NCBI RefSeq assembly: GCF_015832195.1
Contig: NC_052018.1
Coordinates: 37,639,052 to 37,703,051 of the forward strand
Length of the DNA stretch: 64,000 nt
Direction: 5' to 3'
Source: Motacilla alba alba
Lineage: Eukaryota; Chordata; Aves; Passeriformes; Motacillidae
Position numbers and translations under genes: made by a program. This document shows positions 22,901 to 37,060 of the stretch, piece by piece (within the stretch, counting starts at the first letter, position 1; each line of letters opens with the position of its first letter). The notes beneath the pieces are model-generated. The model was given only the letters and a program-made list of their open reading frames with translations. It was not told the DNA's origin and searched no databases.

Positions 22901-24174
22901 TTGCTCAGAGAACATGCCAAATTACATATGCTTAATAATTTTCCTGGGAAGAAAGGTTTCATGTGTGCAAGGTTTGGATGTTGCAACCATTAATAGAATG
23001 ATCAGCATAACAGCATGACTGTGTGAGTCCTGGTAGAAAAGAACACTTTTTGCAGGGCTTAATTGCATATACATATATGGAGCCTTGATCAAATCTAAAA
23101 GTAGTGTGGAGTTGGAACACAATACACTGAAATGGCTAATAATCAGCCTGAATAATAGGTCACAGAATGGGTGGTATAAAAATTGTCTTTCTCAGGAAAA
23201 CCTTAATGAAAATACTGAACTCAATTAGGAAAAGTTTTATTTTTGTGGAACCTGTATACTTATGCACTATACATATATATAAATAAAATTGTAGTCATCT
23301 CAAATTTGAGATTTATTTTCAGCATAATTTTAGCAATTCATCTAAAGCCACAAAGAGAATGTCACATATCGAAATTGACTTATCCTACCTCTCTGAACTA
23401 CTGGATATTTGGGAATCCCTATTTTGAGACTATAAAGTGGCTTAGAAAATTCTATATACTGGGTAAGTATTTTCAGAGGGATGAAGTTATTTGAGTTGAA
23501 AATCAATAAAAAGAACATTGAATCTCCAGAAAGCATATCACTTCATCTACAGATTGATATAAAACAGATGGCTTTTGGGTTTATACATTTCTTTAGATTA
23601 CACCTACCTTTTTTAGATATTGGTGGTGGGATCTACACGACCTCTTCTAGACAGCAAAGACTGGCACCCTAGTTAGTCTCATTAGACTTCCCTTCCACCC
23701 AGGAAAGGTGCTTTCAAGGTGCAGTCCATTTCTTCCTAAAGTTGTCTAAAACATTTCAGATATATTGTGCCCTAAACTACCTATTTCCATTTACGTAGGG
23801 AAGCCAGGGACAGCACTTCATGTGCTTGACTCTGTGTTGTGGAAGTTTCAAGTTAAGTGACATAGATAAATGCCTGAAAATTCAATTCTTGTAACCTAAA
23901 TACAAACAAAGAACTTAGTGTTGTCAGTTAATGAATATTTGTTCATGCCCTCTTTGTTCAGATGGCATGTGTGTAGGCAAATAACTTCAATGGGTCACTT
24001 GTACCATAAGAAGCAATCCCCAGTGATAAGAAGATGACTAGAAGCAAAATTTACACTGTATTGCAAGGGGTTAAGCTTTCTGGGATCAGAGAGAGAAGAA
24101 ATATCAAGAATGTTAATAATGTTGCTTCAATACCACAGTGGATCATCCACACCTATGAGTATCTGAAGGGAAGG
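19919..24174. other. AT-rich noncoding DNA with a strong hairpin
   Basis: No gene is supported. It holds an A-run at 20198-20210, the exact 14-bp inverted repeat at 21196-21226, and a patch at 22280-22640 whose composition and TTTATTAATAA motif recall a decayed LTR, but this was not strong enough to call. Confidence 0.5.
21196..21226. repeat. Perfect 14-bp inverted repeat, 3-nt loop
   Basis: TTTAGGCTGTATGC at 21196-21209 is the exact reverse complement of GCATACAGCCTAAA at 21213-21226, with loop AGA. There is no T-run after it on either strand that would suggest a terminator, and this is eukaryotic DNA. It lies in unique sequence. The tight 3-nt loop suggests a replication-made quasi-palindrome (template switching) or a structural element. 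Confidence 0.92.
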
Positions 24175-24464
24175 TGTTTGCAGGCTCTTCTTAGTGATGC
24201 CAAGCAAGAGGCAATGGGCAGAAACCGAGGATGAGGAAATTCCACCTGAACATGGGGAAGAACTTATTTTCTGCGCAGGTGACTGAGCACTGGAACTGAT
24301 AGCTCAGAGAGGTTGTGGAATCTCCCCTATGGGAGGTACTCAACAATCTGCAGTGCTGTGTCATGTGCTCTAGGATGACCCTGCTTGAGCAGGGAGGTGG
24401 GACCAGATGATCCACTGTGGTACCTTCCAACCTGATCCTTTCTGTCATTCTGTGACTCCATGAT
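24175..24464 (+). mobile_element. CR1 LINE 3' fragment (plus)
   Basis: Sequence from AGTGATGCCAAGCAAGAGG through ACATGGGGAAGAACTTATTT, GTGACTGAGCACTGGAACTG and CAGAGAGGTTGTGGAATCTC to the tail TCATTCTGTGACTCCATGAT is typical CR1 (end of ORF2 plus 3' untranslated region). The ORF2 sense frame is broken, so the copy is inactive. The CTTGAGCAGGGAGGTGGGAC and TGGTACCTTCCAACC blocks place it in a different CR1 subfamily from the copies at 4840-5065 and 40289-41228, whose 3' regions differ. Confidence 0.93.
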
Positions 24465-27400
24465 AAAACAATTGAATCACTGTTGTCTTCCATAATCTGG
24501 CAACAGCAAAATCTGGTGCTTTAATGAAGCTTTCAGTATTGCACAGACAAATGATTAAGTGTAGTTTGTAGATGGAGAAGCTGTTTCTCTGTGCTGCATG
24601 CCAAGGCTTCTCAGAACTGCCATTCTAAGTAGAATATAGCTAAAAGGAGAGTGCTAATTGAAATTATAGCTTTCAATGCCTGAAAAATCCACAAATTCTA
24701 CTGATGTTTCAGAAAAATAATGTAAGAAAGTATTTCAAAGGAAAGAAATACAAGTAAAAGAAGGATTGAAGAAATAAATGAATGAAGAAAATTAAGAAAT
24801 ATTTTATTTTATTTTTAGGAGAATTTCTTGATGATTCTTCTCTCTTTATTAAAGCTTCTGTTTCTCTTTGCTTCTGTAATCCGCCTTGTTAGCAGAACAT
24901 ATGGTGACTATCTGACCCTGTACATGCAGTCAGGCAGAATCCAGGCAGAGAACTAGTCGCTGCACACTGAAATGTGCCTGAAAATGATCATTTGATGTGA
25001 CCATTATTCTTCCAGGTGTCTGTTGCTGCTGTTAACAACCAATTTAGTAAAATGACCAAGGGTATATTGCTTTCTGTGTATTTATGTCTGCCCTTTTGTA
25101 CACTATGTCCTCGGGCATGAAAGGGTGTCAAACTGCCAAGGACTACAACATGGGCCCGTTGTAGAAACACGGACATCTCCTTAACACTTCCATGGCCTGT
25201 TCAAGTACACAAGGACTATGACCTTGACCTTAATAGAGATAAAGATGCCATAATAACAAAAAATAAATAAAAATAGTGGGCTTTTCACATTCTGTGATTT
25301 CAACTCTTGCCCCTACCCAGATCAACAAAGTCTGTTTGCTGTTAGAGTCTTACTAATAAAAAATAAGTTTTTGAATATTATATTATTTATATTCTTGGAA
25401 GAGAAACCAAAATATAAGTGAAGTATTGAATTTTTAAATTTCACTGATATTTCTGTTAAACATAACTAAATTATTGCTTCTACCTATGCTTGTACATAAT
25501 TACTGTTTTTAGCAATAACTAGCCATGGTTTGGAGATTAATTGCAAAAACTAAACACAATAGGATGATTAAAAGTGTTTCCTTGCTTCCTATCATTCAAG
25601 ACCTACTTTAGGTCATAAAATATTTTCTTGCTGTTCTTTTTCTGCAGTCCCTTGATGACAGCTGTACCCTGGATTTCAGTGGGTTAGACTGTTAGCCTTA
25701 GTCCCATATTATTACAAAAAGATGTTTTCCAACTGAGAGAAATCATGTTGGCATCTTTACTCTGTGCTCACAAAATGGTCACATTTCCTTTTTCCTAACA
25801 CATTGAAGATGGGAAGACAAATCTTGTATTTATAGATGACACACAAAATACTCTGCATCTTTTCTTGTGGTTCTGTTTTGATGGGAAAAACCTTTTCTTA
25901 GGCCTTTGCGCAAAAAGGAAACCAGTATGTCTGTGTTCCGGCTCACTATTCAACTGTCTAATGCCATTCTTTCCTGTAGTTTACAAAGGCAAAAAAAGGC
26001 TTGTGTATCTTGAAGCTGTTCATACCAATTCCTTTTTCATGGTATCTTTAATCTAATCTAAGTAGGAGTCCTTTCTTCTCCCTCCAAGAAGAGCTACTGG
26101 CATGTGCAGGTGACAGCACAGCAGCAACCACTGTTGGCATAAACTCTGAGGATTCAAAAGACCTAACTTTGCTGATGAGTAAAGTCAGAGAGCTGCCAGT
26201 AGCTTCAGGTTTGATCCATTGCCCACTGAGTCCGCAGAGATTTTTCCCAGTTTATATAATAATTTGCTGCAAACACTTTAAATGAAGGTGATTTTTTTTC
26301 TTATTTATAGCATTAATAATAAAGAAATAGATTTTAGTACCTTTTACCTCCCCTTCAGTCATGTTCTACTAAGCCAATGTCCCATTTTTAACTACAAATC
26401 TTAAAAAACTACTGAGAGAAAAGTGGTGTTATGAATAATCCTTTAGAAGTAAGGACACCCCCTTCATTCTTTCCTTCCCTCCTTTCTTTATTTCTTCCTA
26501 CCACAGGCCCCCATAATGTAATTTTTAAAAAAATCAGATCATCTTCAGGTCACCTACCTGTATGTTAACTGCTTCATTTTTATTGCAGACATGCACATCC
26601 TTTGTTCTGCCTTGGCATTCAAAATTTTTTTGCTGGTTTTGCTTTTGTGGTGATTATGTTGTTGTTTTCCCTTTGTTTGCATAGTCATAATTACATTATT
26701 TGGGCTTTTTGAAAAAGCATGCAAGAAAAATGTCATTACTTTAGAGTGACTTTTCTCAATTAAATCAATGGTATCAGATAAAATAAAGGAAAATGCTTGC
26801 AAGGCACTGGTCAAAGAGAATGAGCCTCTTCATGTTAAATAAAGTTTGAAAAAAACTTCTAAATTATCCCCTTTGTATTGTTTGTTGAATACAATCACAG
26901 ATTTTATTTGACCAAGCAAATAATAACATGATCCCAATTTTCCCCAAAATAAACATAAAGTGGATATTTTCCACCTCCGTATCTATAAATAATAAATACC
27001 TTAAAGTTTGTACACAGTAAATAAATCAGTAGTTTAGGGCAGAGTTCAATTCTTCTTCCACATCATTTTTACAGCTGCAATGACTTCAGTGAAATTTCTA
27101 TGAAGCTGAGATTCACTGATGAGAATTAGGCTTCTTGGTCTGATGCAATGAGTCTGAATTACAGCCATTTGACCGAGGCAATTTCATTAGTGATTAAAAA
27201 GCATACAGAAAGCAGATATATGGGGCATGAGGGATAATAACGGGAAGGTTTGGAATGAATCCAAGGAGGAAAATGCTCTAACTTTACAAATTTTAAAGGT
27301 ATTTTGGTTCCTTCTCCACCTTTCTGCCAGCAGGTCTTTACCTGCATTCCCACTTGTGATGGAGCAAATATTTTATATGATCTTTGGTGGGCAGATAATG

Positions 27401-28529
27401 ATCTGTTGAAACTGACCAGCTTTAAATGAAGAAGTTTAATTTGCATCACCCTATTAACCTGGTACCCCATGAGCTTAAGTGAATGCAAGACGGCTGAGGA
27501 AAGGAAAGGAAAGAAATGGTGGTGCAGGAGTAGAAATACGAGTCAGTGACTTATCCTATACTATCTAAACTCTTTGTAAAACTACACAATCCTTCTGGCT
27601 TAATGAGATTGAACTTTGCATAGGCACCTTCTGTTGGCAGTAGAGAAGGACTTCCCCTGACCCAGAGCCTGATTTACCCATCCTGATTTGCCTTCTCTAG
27701 GTTTGTGTTGAGCAGGAGAAAAACCCAAAACATTTAGCTTGCACCCAAAAGAAAATTTATGGCTGTAGTCTGCAGTGCAAAGGGGCATGTCCCCTCCAAA
27801 CCAGTAGCACAACACTCAGCCTTTCAAGAAGATTCCCAGCCTCACTTTTCTACTGAATAAAATCATCGGTGCTATGATGTCTGTCCACAATGTGCATCAG
27901 TGGGTTGTTGGGGCGAGCCTGGAAATGGAAGAGTAGTGAACACACTGTGGTATGTCAAATTAGCGAGTATCCCAGGAGGTGAACAGAAAATGCACAGGTA
28001 ATAATGAACAACATGTACCTTGCTTGTGTTTCTGACAACTGCAGTTTCAGTTTAATTATTCATAAGAACACTTTGCTGGATTACTGCTGTTGTTAACGTG
28101 CACTTGCATATTTTATAAAAGTGATGACCTGGAAGAAGTACTCAGTCTGACAGGCAGGGCAGCAAGCTGGGCTGCTTTTTAAAAGAGAGGACAGAGAAGT
28201 AGAAACATCCTCCTTTGTTACCTCAGCATGGCAGTACTGTTCCTCCCCAGGTCCCTGTGCAGATCAAAGACTTCAGTATGTAGCAAAAAAACCTTCCCAC
28301 TACATAAAGTGCATACCCATGGAGCTACTGTCATTGCTTAATCATTCTACATGTCAGAGAAAAATTGTTGCATGTGGAGATATTGTCAGTGACCCGTAGA
28401 GAGCCCATGCAGCTGGTCCTATTTTGTACTGTGGAACTGCAACTTCTATTTTTGCTTGTGTTGGGGCAGTCTGTGACCTTAAGCAAAGGCACTTTGTTAT
28501 GGTTTTATCTCCTTGCTAAACTGTCTGTG
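24465..28529. other. AT-rich noncoding DNA
   Basis: Nothing beyond unique sequence is recognisable. A T-rich, CTTTCC-type patch lies at 26460-26500. Open frames here (up to 109 codons at 27159-27488, minus) show no family features. Confidence 0.5.
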
Positions 28530-28760
28530 CTGATGCTACTGACAGATGTTTGCCTAACCTATTCTTAAAGACCTCCAGTAGTGGAGAATCCACAATACCC
28601 CCAGACAATCTATTTCATTGGTTCATTATCATTACTACTAGAAACTTTCCTAAATGGCATTTTTATCATAATTGATTGTAGTTACTAGTAACTGATTTCC
28701 AGGGTGCCAGATGTGTAAATAAAAGGGACTTTTCCTTCACAAGTCCTCCTTATTCACTTC
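28530..28760 (-). mobile_element. Ancient CR1/L3-like LINE relic (minus)
   Basis: The line CAGATGTTTGCCTAACCTAT, CTTAAAGACCTCCAGTAGTG, GAGAATCCACAATACCCCCA then ACTAGAAACTTTCCTAAATG follows, base by base with many changes, the reverse complement of old amniote CR1/L3-type 3' regions (CCTCCAGTGATGGAGATTCCACAACCTCCC in recognisable copies). Divergence is clearly greater than for the other CR1 pieces here, so it predates birds or dates from early bird evolution. The edges are uncertain; it may extend to about 28430 and 28800. Confidence 0.6.
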
Positions 28761-31700
28761 TTAACAGATTTAAATAAACAATCTGTATTTGAGAAAAGGG
28801 TCATTCTAGATAATGTTCAGCTCTCTGCACTAACTAGGACAGTTATATTCCATCAATTCGATGCCCTTTGCAATTGAAACAGTGCAGAATAGCCAGAAAC
28901 TGGCTGTGAAAATCATCATAGAAATCTTGGAGGAAAACTTTCTGATACTGAATATATGAAAATTTTTCATAAGGGTGTAAAAATGTTTGCAGACCATCAG
29001 CCTTTCTTTCATCTTGACACGATAAAACAGAACTTAATTTTACAATAAACAGAGTGCATCACCAAGTTTAGAGCTACTATTAAGAAAATCAGAGTTTTCA
29101 GTGTGTTCTTTGAATTTCATCAAGGAAAATAGAATCAGAATACTCATTACTTTGCATGGATAAAAATGTACCCAAGTCCAAACTGGGTATAGAATGCTAT
29201 TATTCTGATTACAGTAATATTTGTGTTTTGCATCAGTGTAATTACCTACGGGAGTAAAGTAGTAAGAAATCAAACCCACTAGAGATATGTCCTAGATGCA
29301 GTTTCATTTGATGAAGTCCAGATACGAAACCTTACGAATTTCTCCAGATCTGGAAAAAATTTGCAAGAGTAAGCTCTGTGGGCATCCTTTAATTCTAAAG
29401 CTTAATGGAGCCAGCATTGAATGTAGGCTGGTTAATTATGTCGATGCTTAATTTAAAGGTTATCAAACCAGTCTAAAACATTTATGCACCAGAAAGGCAC
29501 AGAATAGTAAAAAAAGCAAAAGAGTTTAAACAAAAAATGAAGAAAGTTCATAAAATTACCATATCCAGACCTCTTATGCCATACCTGCAATGATATTAAT
29601 ATCCAAAAGGTCATACAAAGTCTACAATCTCTACATGAAAGCTGATTCTAGGAGCAGTGGGGTCCCTGTGGACAATGTGAAGTACAAATAGATTCAGATT
29701 AGAGATTCTTAATTTCTGATATGACTAGTTATTATCAAGTAGAGTGTGCTTTGATCTCAAATATAGAATTAAGCAACAGCAATGGATAAAATCTCAAATT
29801 ATTGCTGATCTTTATTCCTAGTAGTAATTTTAAAGAGTAAAACAGTTTTCGGGTTAAGTCATCCCATCAAACGAATTTAATAATATTGCTATAGCAATGT
29901 AATCTCAAGGAGGGCTATAATACAGTAACAATTGCCACAAGTTACTAAGACAAAGAAAATTGCATATGTAGATATGTGTGCTGGACAGAAAGGCTGAATG
30001 ACCTGTCTCAGGGATTGTAGGGATGCATACTCCAACAGTCCAGCTGACATTTTTATTCTGTGTTTCAAAAGTATCAGTTTTGCAAAATAATTTAAAAAGA
30101 GAGTAAAAGAGTTTTGCAAAAGGAAGCTGAAGCAATTAAAAATAAAAATAGTAAAAGAAAACATAATAAAAGCTGAAATGTGCTGTATCATACTGCAATT
30201 CATGCATTACCTGTCCAGCAGTACTTCAAATAACAGATTTCTTGACAATGGTGCAGGCCAATTAACTTTTCATGCTTCGTGACACCTTAAGTACTGTAGC
30301 TCCAGTGGTGTTACATGATTATTTTATGTAACATATTTAAGGTTTTTGAATAGTCTTATACTGAAAGCTAGAGAATCCATGAAATAAATTTGCAGGATGA
30401 AAGGTCTCATTGCACGAGGTTTTTTTTTTTTTTTTTTCCCTTTTAAAGGGAAGGGAAGCTGCAAGGAGGATGAAAATGTCTCCACTCTTTTTGGTTAGGA
30501 ATTTTCCTTCTGGATGAGTGACTGGTGAGTGTATTTCATCTGGCTCTGTAGCACCCCTGCCTAACTCTTCCTGATGCACTTTTGGACAAGCAGAAGTCAG
30601 TTGACACTGTTTGCCCTTTCCTATGTATGCTGATCTTCTGTACCATAAGTATCTGAAGACAAATATAGTATTTGCTGTTAGTTGACTACTTCTGGTTTAG
30701 TAATAGTCCCTTTTATCATGTACAACCCCAGAATTCTGATTTTTATATTATGACCTTCTTACTAAGCCTTTCCGAGAGATTCAAAAGTGTTATGTCACAT
30801 AAACATACAAAATGGGTTAGTTTTATTGCATTGTTAAGAAGAAGAGACACATGCAGAGATTAAGGCCAGGAGTATTAAGAGGACTTACTCGTGGGTATTT
30901 CAAGGTTGGCACAAATAAACACTTGGCTGAAATAGAAACATTGGTAGGCATTTCTGATAAGCTTGATCTTAGTGACTCATTAAAAGGCCAGACAGTGATT
31001 CAGAGAAGATCTCAGAATGGACTTAGGAAACCTGAACCCTCAATTCTGTGGTCTAATCACATGGAAAAGACCTATAGCACACAGAACAAAGTCAAACACC
31101 AAATCAATGTGACAGTTCTGTACTTGTTCAAAGGAACTTTTATATTTGATCTGGTTTACCTTATCTATATATGTGGAGGCACAAAGGAAAAGAAGATTGA
31201 CAAACCTCGAAGTTAAAAGTAATAGCTTCTGATGCTCTTGATCACCTTCTGCATCAGAAACTCTCAAGAAATGTATGGTTGTATTGCTGCAGCATACTGC
31301 CAAGGTGACCATCTGTCAGTCAGCTTCCAGGGAATCTACAGAAATTCTCTTCTAAATCAAGATTATTGTTTCATTTTTAAAACCGGAGAAGGAAGCTCTT
31401 TATAAACACTTTAATTTACCTGATGACTTTATGGGCTAAATTGCTAATAGGATAAGAATTCTTAGCAATAAGTAAATAATGTCAATTCTCATCAGATACA
31501 AGCTCATGCAGATATTGAATGATGAGGGTAAAAGCTGTAATGGAAACTTGAATCAAATTTATTAGCAGATGTTCAGTGGTGCAGAAGAATTATACATGAA
31601 TAATAAAGTGGAATGCTAGCTGAGAGCTCTCGATTTCCCACTTTTCCCAGGAAGTACCTTTTAATGGAGGTCTTTTCCCAGAAGCTTTACATTGCACTGA

Positions 31701-33091
31701 ATTATAATTAAGCCATATTGAGAAAACATTCAAGTGACAGTGATTTACAAATGATGAAATTATTTTGGGCTTAGCTTAGGGCTTTACTGACTAGAATGAT
31801 TTCTCTGTTATGACCATATGTCTGTCAAGAAACTTGATTCAAATGTGAAAACTATTGGGATTTTTGAGACAGTTAAAGAAAAAAAGAAATTGAAGATGTT
31901 TTCTGCAGTTTTATTCTTATTTAATAAATTAAGCATTTCTCAGTTGTCAAAGATCAAGAAACAAAACTTCATAACAAATATAAGTGCATGAACCTGTAAA
32001 ACATTTACCATTCCTGCTTGTCACAGGCAAGAACACTTTGTTTCATGACCTGCTTACCCATCTAGAAGTAATAACTAGTGGCATGGACTGAAAGAGCAGG
32101 AAGACACACACTTTCCCCTTCCCTAAAGCTATCTCCATTGCTATGGTCCCCTTCCATGAAATTGAAAAGTGATTTCTTTCTGTCTCAGAGACAAACTACA
32201 CTTCATCAAAACAATCTTTATTTTGAGCAGCAACATGACACTGTACCCTTCTGGTCAGGGAGCTTAATTCATCACCCAAAAAGGTATCCTGAGAAGTGCA
32301 TAAATGGATACTGATATCCTAAAGGCTAAGGGACTGAGGATGACAGATAGGAATGAAGAATAATGAAAGGAAATCTAAAGATGTTGTTTCTTTCTTTATG
32401 AAATTTTACGGTTGTTATCATAGGTATCTACAGGATCCAAGGTGACTCAATATCTTTGTATAAGGGAAGATTTGAAGGTCAGCTAATTTAGTCACCTAAC
32501 ATAGACATATCAAATTTAAAAGGTGATGTTTTGACAGTTAAATATCACTCTCCCCTTTTTCTGTAAGGTCTTGAACTTGATACTGAAGGCAAAGGGAATA
32601 TTTAGCTAAACCAGAACATTAATTTTTTTGCAAGGTTCTTCTTTGTGATCTTCCAGCCCAGACGCCCATGCAACTGCCCAGTTCAGCTTCAACAGCCAAG
32701 GTAAAGGAAATTTATTCTTTTCCATTTCCAATATGTTGCATCCATTGTTAAGTCTACTGCTGAGATCAGGAACAGGCTCTACACCTTGACTTCACTGGTT
32801 GTAAATCCAGAAGTATGCTAAATATGCTAACAGTGAAACCTGAAGCCTGATGATGCTTCTCAGAGGGCACATTTCTAAAGTGCTTCAACTGGATTCCAAA
32901 CTATCCTCATTCCCCTTAAATTTGCTTTATTACAGGGGCATCTCAGGGCAAATAATTACAAATAATAATCTTTAATATCTCACACTAGTGATCTTTACAA
33001 TTGACAGTGGATACTGACTGAACTATCAGATAAAATATTTAGACAAAATGGATACCAGATGATTCATATTCTTTAAATCTGCCCTCACAAG
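28761..33091. other. AT-rich noncoding DNA
   Basis: No gene or clear repeat. A T-run occurs at 30420-30438. A 121-codon plus frame at 30851-31216 and several minus frames are unrecognised and without exon context. Confidence 0.5.
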
Positions 33092-33772
33092 TGTTGGTAG
33101 GAAAGGGTTAAAACTGGAAGATTTGAGGAGGAAGAGGGAACAGTTTTACTCAAAGTGAACCTTAGCTGGGAATTCTAAAAATGCTGGTGAGGGAAAACTC
33201 TTGTGCCTACTATTGTTCATCCTCTGCCTGTGTACTAGCTTGAATACAAACTAGTGCAAGATTTCAAGGCAGAATTACAATTTAACAAGAAAATTAAGAG
33301 AAAGGCAGAAAACACTGGCTTAAACTGGCAGTCAGGATACAACCTGAGATTCTGTTTGTCAGGGGAGTGCTAACAGTCTGATTAAATGGTGGCTGCAGAC
33401 CTCTTGAAGTGGTAGATGGGGTTCTCTTGAAGCAGTGATCTTGTAGAAGGGCCTGGTCTTCCTCTGAGGGTCCAGTGCTGGTTATACAGATCTTGTCCTC
33501 TGGGAATCCAGTAGATAAGGCTGCTCATGGTGTTACAAAACCTCACATTATATCCTGGTAGGAATACTTGGTTCCTCCCCCTGGGTGGAGCATCTCACAA
33601 TGGTATGATGCAATTTTATCAGTCCTGCAGTGAGAATCCATGGCCCATTAGCAGAAGATATCCCCTGGAGTTATCAGGGATGAATCATGAAGGAGATGAA
33701 GAGCACTGCCCACCTGTTTTTAACACCGTATGAAGATGGTGATAGAATAAATATTTTTGATTACATCTTGCA
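33092..33772 (-). mobile_element. Probable LTR-type dispersed repeat (minus)
   Basis: This block is more GC-rich and differently textured than its flanks. Parts such as TGGGTGGAGCATCTCACAAT, ATCCATGGCCCATTAGCAGA and GAGCACTGCCCACCTGTTTT look like a bird LTR or similar dispersed family, remembered rather than searched. Read on the minus strand it could start TGCAAGATG at 33772 and finish in CA at 33092-33093. No target duplication is seen and no polyadenylation signal near the minus-strand 3' end was found, so the LTR label is tentative. A direct-orientation AATAAA lies at 33746-33751. Boundaries are approximate. Confidence 0.4.
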
Positions 33773-36700
33773 TTGCTAAGAGAGCCTGTTTTGAGAAATA
33801 AAATTCCTATCGTGAGGTAATGTACTCCCACAGACCTGCCCAAAGCTTTTTGCATAGTGAGGCAGGCAGTGAGTCACACCCAAGCCTCCTTCTACTGTAT
33901 GCTACGATGAATTGAGCTGCACAGAGCTTATGCTCCCGCATGTCTCTTATGCCCAAGGATGTTAGGGTGCTAATGAAATAAATCTACTCTTTGCATTTCA
34001 GCTGTGTTTTGATGGTTGCCCTTAGTTACTTGTGTGTGTTTATTCAGACAAGTCAATTTGCAGTATATAATCACACATTTTTTTTAAGCTTTCTTCATAA
34101 AGATATATTCAAAATTCATAGTCTGTAACACACAACTTAACTGGAGATACTTAGAAAAAAAATGCTAAAGAAAAATTTGTCTTCAGTATCTCATTTCCAG
34201 CTCATACAAATGTGATAAGGTGGTCTGAAATGCATACATTACAAAAGATTGTTACACATTCCCAGTTTCTACTTTTATATATCTTTATGTTGCCATAGTG
34301 CATCATATCTCTTGTGCAAACCCTCTATCTATTGGGAAATGTATGTGTGCAGACTCTTGACTCTCTCTTAGTAAAAGTCCTGCCTAACTGGAGATTCATA
34401 TCAGAATATTGGAAATCACTGCATTTCCAGTTAATTGGCAAAACCTAGTCTTTATAATATCTGAATTCAGAGAATTGTAGAAAAACAGTTCTGATAAGGA
34501 CCTTGAATGCCTCTCCTCTTGCCTTACAAAGGCCAATTATGTCTATAGGATTTGTCTGTGATAATTCTCAAATAATAGAGCAGTATTGCTTGGTCTTGAT
34601 TAAGGTGTACTCCCAACTGGAATACATGAGTCCTAAGATGAGGAAAGACTGAAGGATATGGCTATGCATCCATCTCATAAAAAACTTTGACCCTTAAAAA
34701 TGTGATTTCTATTCCAGTGGTCATTTTTGATTTTACTTACTATTATCTGTTACATAGCATTACTTAGCACACTGACATTTCACTACTATTTTATAGTTTT
34801 TTATATATTTATTGCTTTGTACTTTTATTATGCTACATATCTTTGGGAGGCTGTTTTCTTTCTATGTTGCTAACTATAGATATGCTATGTGCTGCAACTT
34901 TATTGATTTGGCTTTTGAAAAATACCTGCAATAAATATGCCTTAGTTTTAAAAAAAGCTTCTTATTAGTTGAATTTTTAGTGGGTAGGCAATGAAATTTA
35001 CTGCTCAGAATTCATGGCCAACAAATCCAACAACAGGTAGATGGATTCATCAATTTCCTATTAAATGGGAAAGCAAAGCACATGGCTAAAGGTCAAAGTA
35101 TGAATAGTAACATGCATAAGAGGCTGTAGTGATCACATTGAAGGAAAGCAGTTCCATATTCAGAATCATATTTTAGACTTGTAGAATTATTTCTGGCTGG
35201 TTTTAGTTATCTCTAAATTGCTTGTTGGGGTTCAGAAGCAGGTTTTATTCAGCAGAAGCTCTTCTAGTGCAATAGTCATTCTTAGAAAATAAAATTTATT
35301 TACTTTTACTTTTAATAAATAAACAATGTCACCAGAGATTAAACAATACTTCTTGTATGAAACATACATCTGGAAATGTTGGAAGCACCATTAGGTAAGC
35401 CAAAACCAGAAAGTCAATGGGCCTAACTAATCTGAAATTCTGTACAGCTGTTTGCAGTGCTTGTAGTATCAGATTTGGACAGAACATACCACATGGAAAC
35501 TGAAGAGTACAGTCCTGCTTACTTCCTCCATGAATTGGAGGTATTGAAGGGCAGGTCAGGCTACAAAAATAATATAGGTAGCTAGAATGGTACATCTTTG
35601 AAGCAAATTTCCATTAAGTTCTCTTCTTGGAAGAGGTCATAGATATCATTTAGACCTTTTGCCTTTCTTTTGCTGCTTTAGTCATATAAAGTTTACTTGC
35701 TTTTGGTACAGTGATTTACATCTTTAGAGTGGGGTTTGATGCAATTGTCCTTAGCTGTCTAGAAATTGGGGAGGGGTCATACAGCTGGGTATACAGTGAC
35801 AGATGGATTATTCCACCTGACTGCCCCCTGTCTGCAATCTCTCTTACATCCTGTGTAGTATCTCTAGGAAGTGTGCAAATTTCTGCAATGCTTTAGGAGT
35901 CACAGTGGCATCTCACATTTTTTGTTTAAGCCACTTAATTTCATCCCTTCATGGCCAGCCTAAACGAGGTGTTGAACTCTGTCATTGAAAGGAAGAATGG
36001 ATACTTGCAGAATCAGTAAGTAAATTAATCATTCTTTGGAAATGCCATTGCCTCTGATTGACTACACAGAATAGACAATTTTTAGAAGGCTAAAGTAAAA
36101 CAAGATGAATGTCTGTCTTGGAGACAAAGGCATTAATGAAGTAACATTTACAAATAGAGATGCATGATAAGGTGTTTTTTTGCCCACAGAACATACAGGT
36201 CTCTGCATTATCCTCCACATGAGGAGCAATTATATTAGTTTTGTAATTTAAGGTTCTCTGTGGCAAAAGTTTAGTATTTCACACTAAACTAAAATAGAAA
36301 TTTCCAGGTCATTCTCTGAGAAGACCATTTCAGCTTTTCATGCTGAAGAGTTGTGCATCTGAACTTCTAAATCTGGGGAGGGAATGGAATGTAATGGAGT
36401 GTATCTTCCACTCCCTGGATAAGTGTTTTAATTATGAAATATTATATGGTATTCAATAACATTTTAAAAGCAGTTACTCACTGGTCAGTTTGTCTGATTT
36501 TTTTTTTTACTCCTCATTTGTCAGAGGCCCAATCTGATAGTGTGTTGTATCAGTATACCAGTTTAAAGGTGGGACTAAGCTTGACCCTTATACCTGGCCT
36601 CATCACTCCAGCAGAAGCCTGAGGACCTCTCTGTGAATTGTGTGGAGGTTGCATGGCAGTGACTTTATTTTCTAGGATTACTTGTTTGCAGACTATTTTA

Positions 36701-37060
36701 TTGACAGGGCATAAGGGTACAGCCCCCTCCTTCAGATTGAGAACTACAGATTTAACTCTCCTTTTCCTCATTCCCCCAGTGTAGAACAGGAGAGGAAGGA
36801 AGAACGGTAGCCAATCTTGTGAAAATTAAATCAGTATTTAGCTAACACCTGTCTCCACTGAGAGAATATGATTATTTCTCTGAGAGAGCAGGAAAATGAA
36901 AATCAGAGCAACAGAAAAAAAAAATTATCAGGAGAGGATAAGGACAGGTGTTTTCTCTTTATTTTAATTCTGAAGAAAGCATAGAAGTGGAGATATTGTG
37001 GGTGGAATTGCTGCAGAACATCTCCTGGAGACTCAGACTCTGGTCTGGCTGGCAGCAGCA

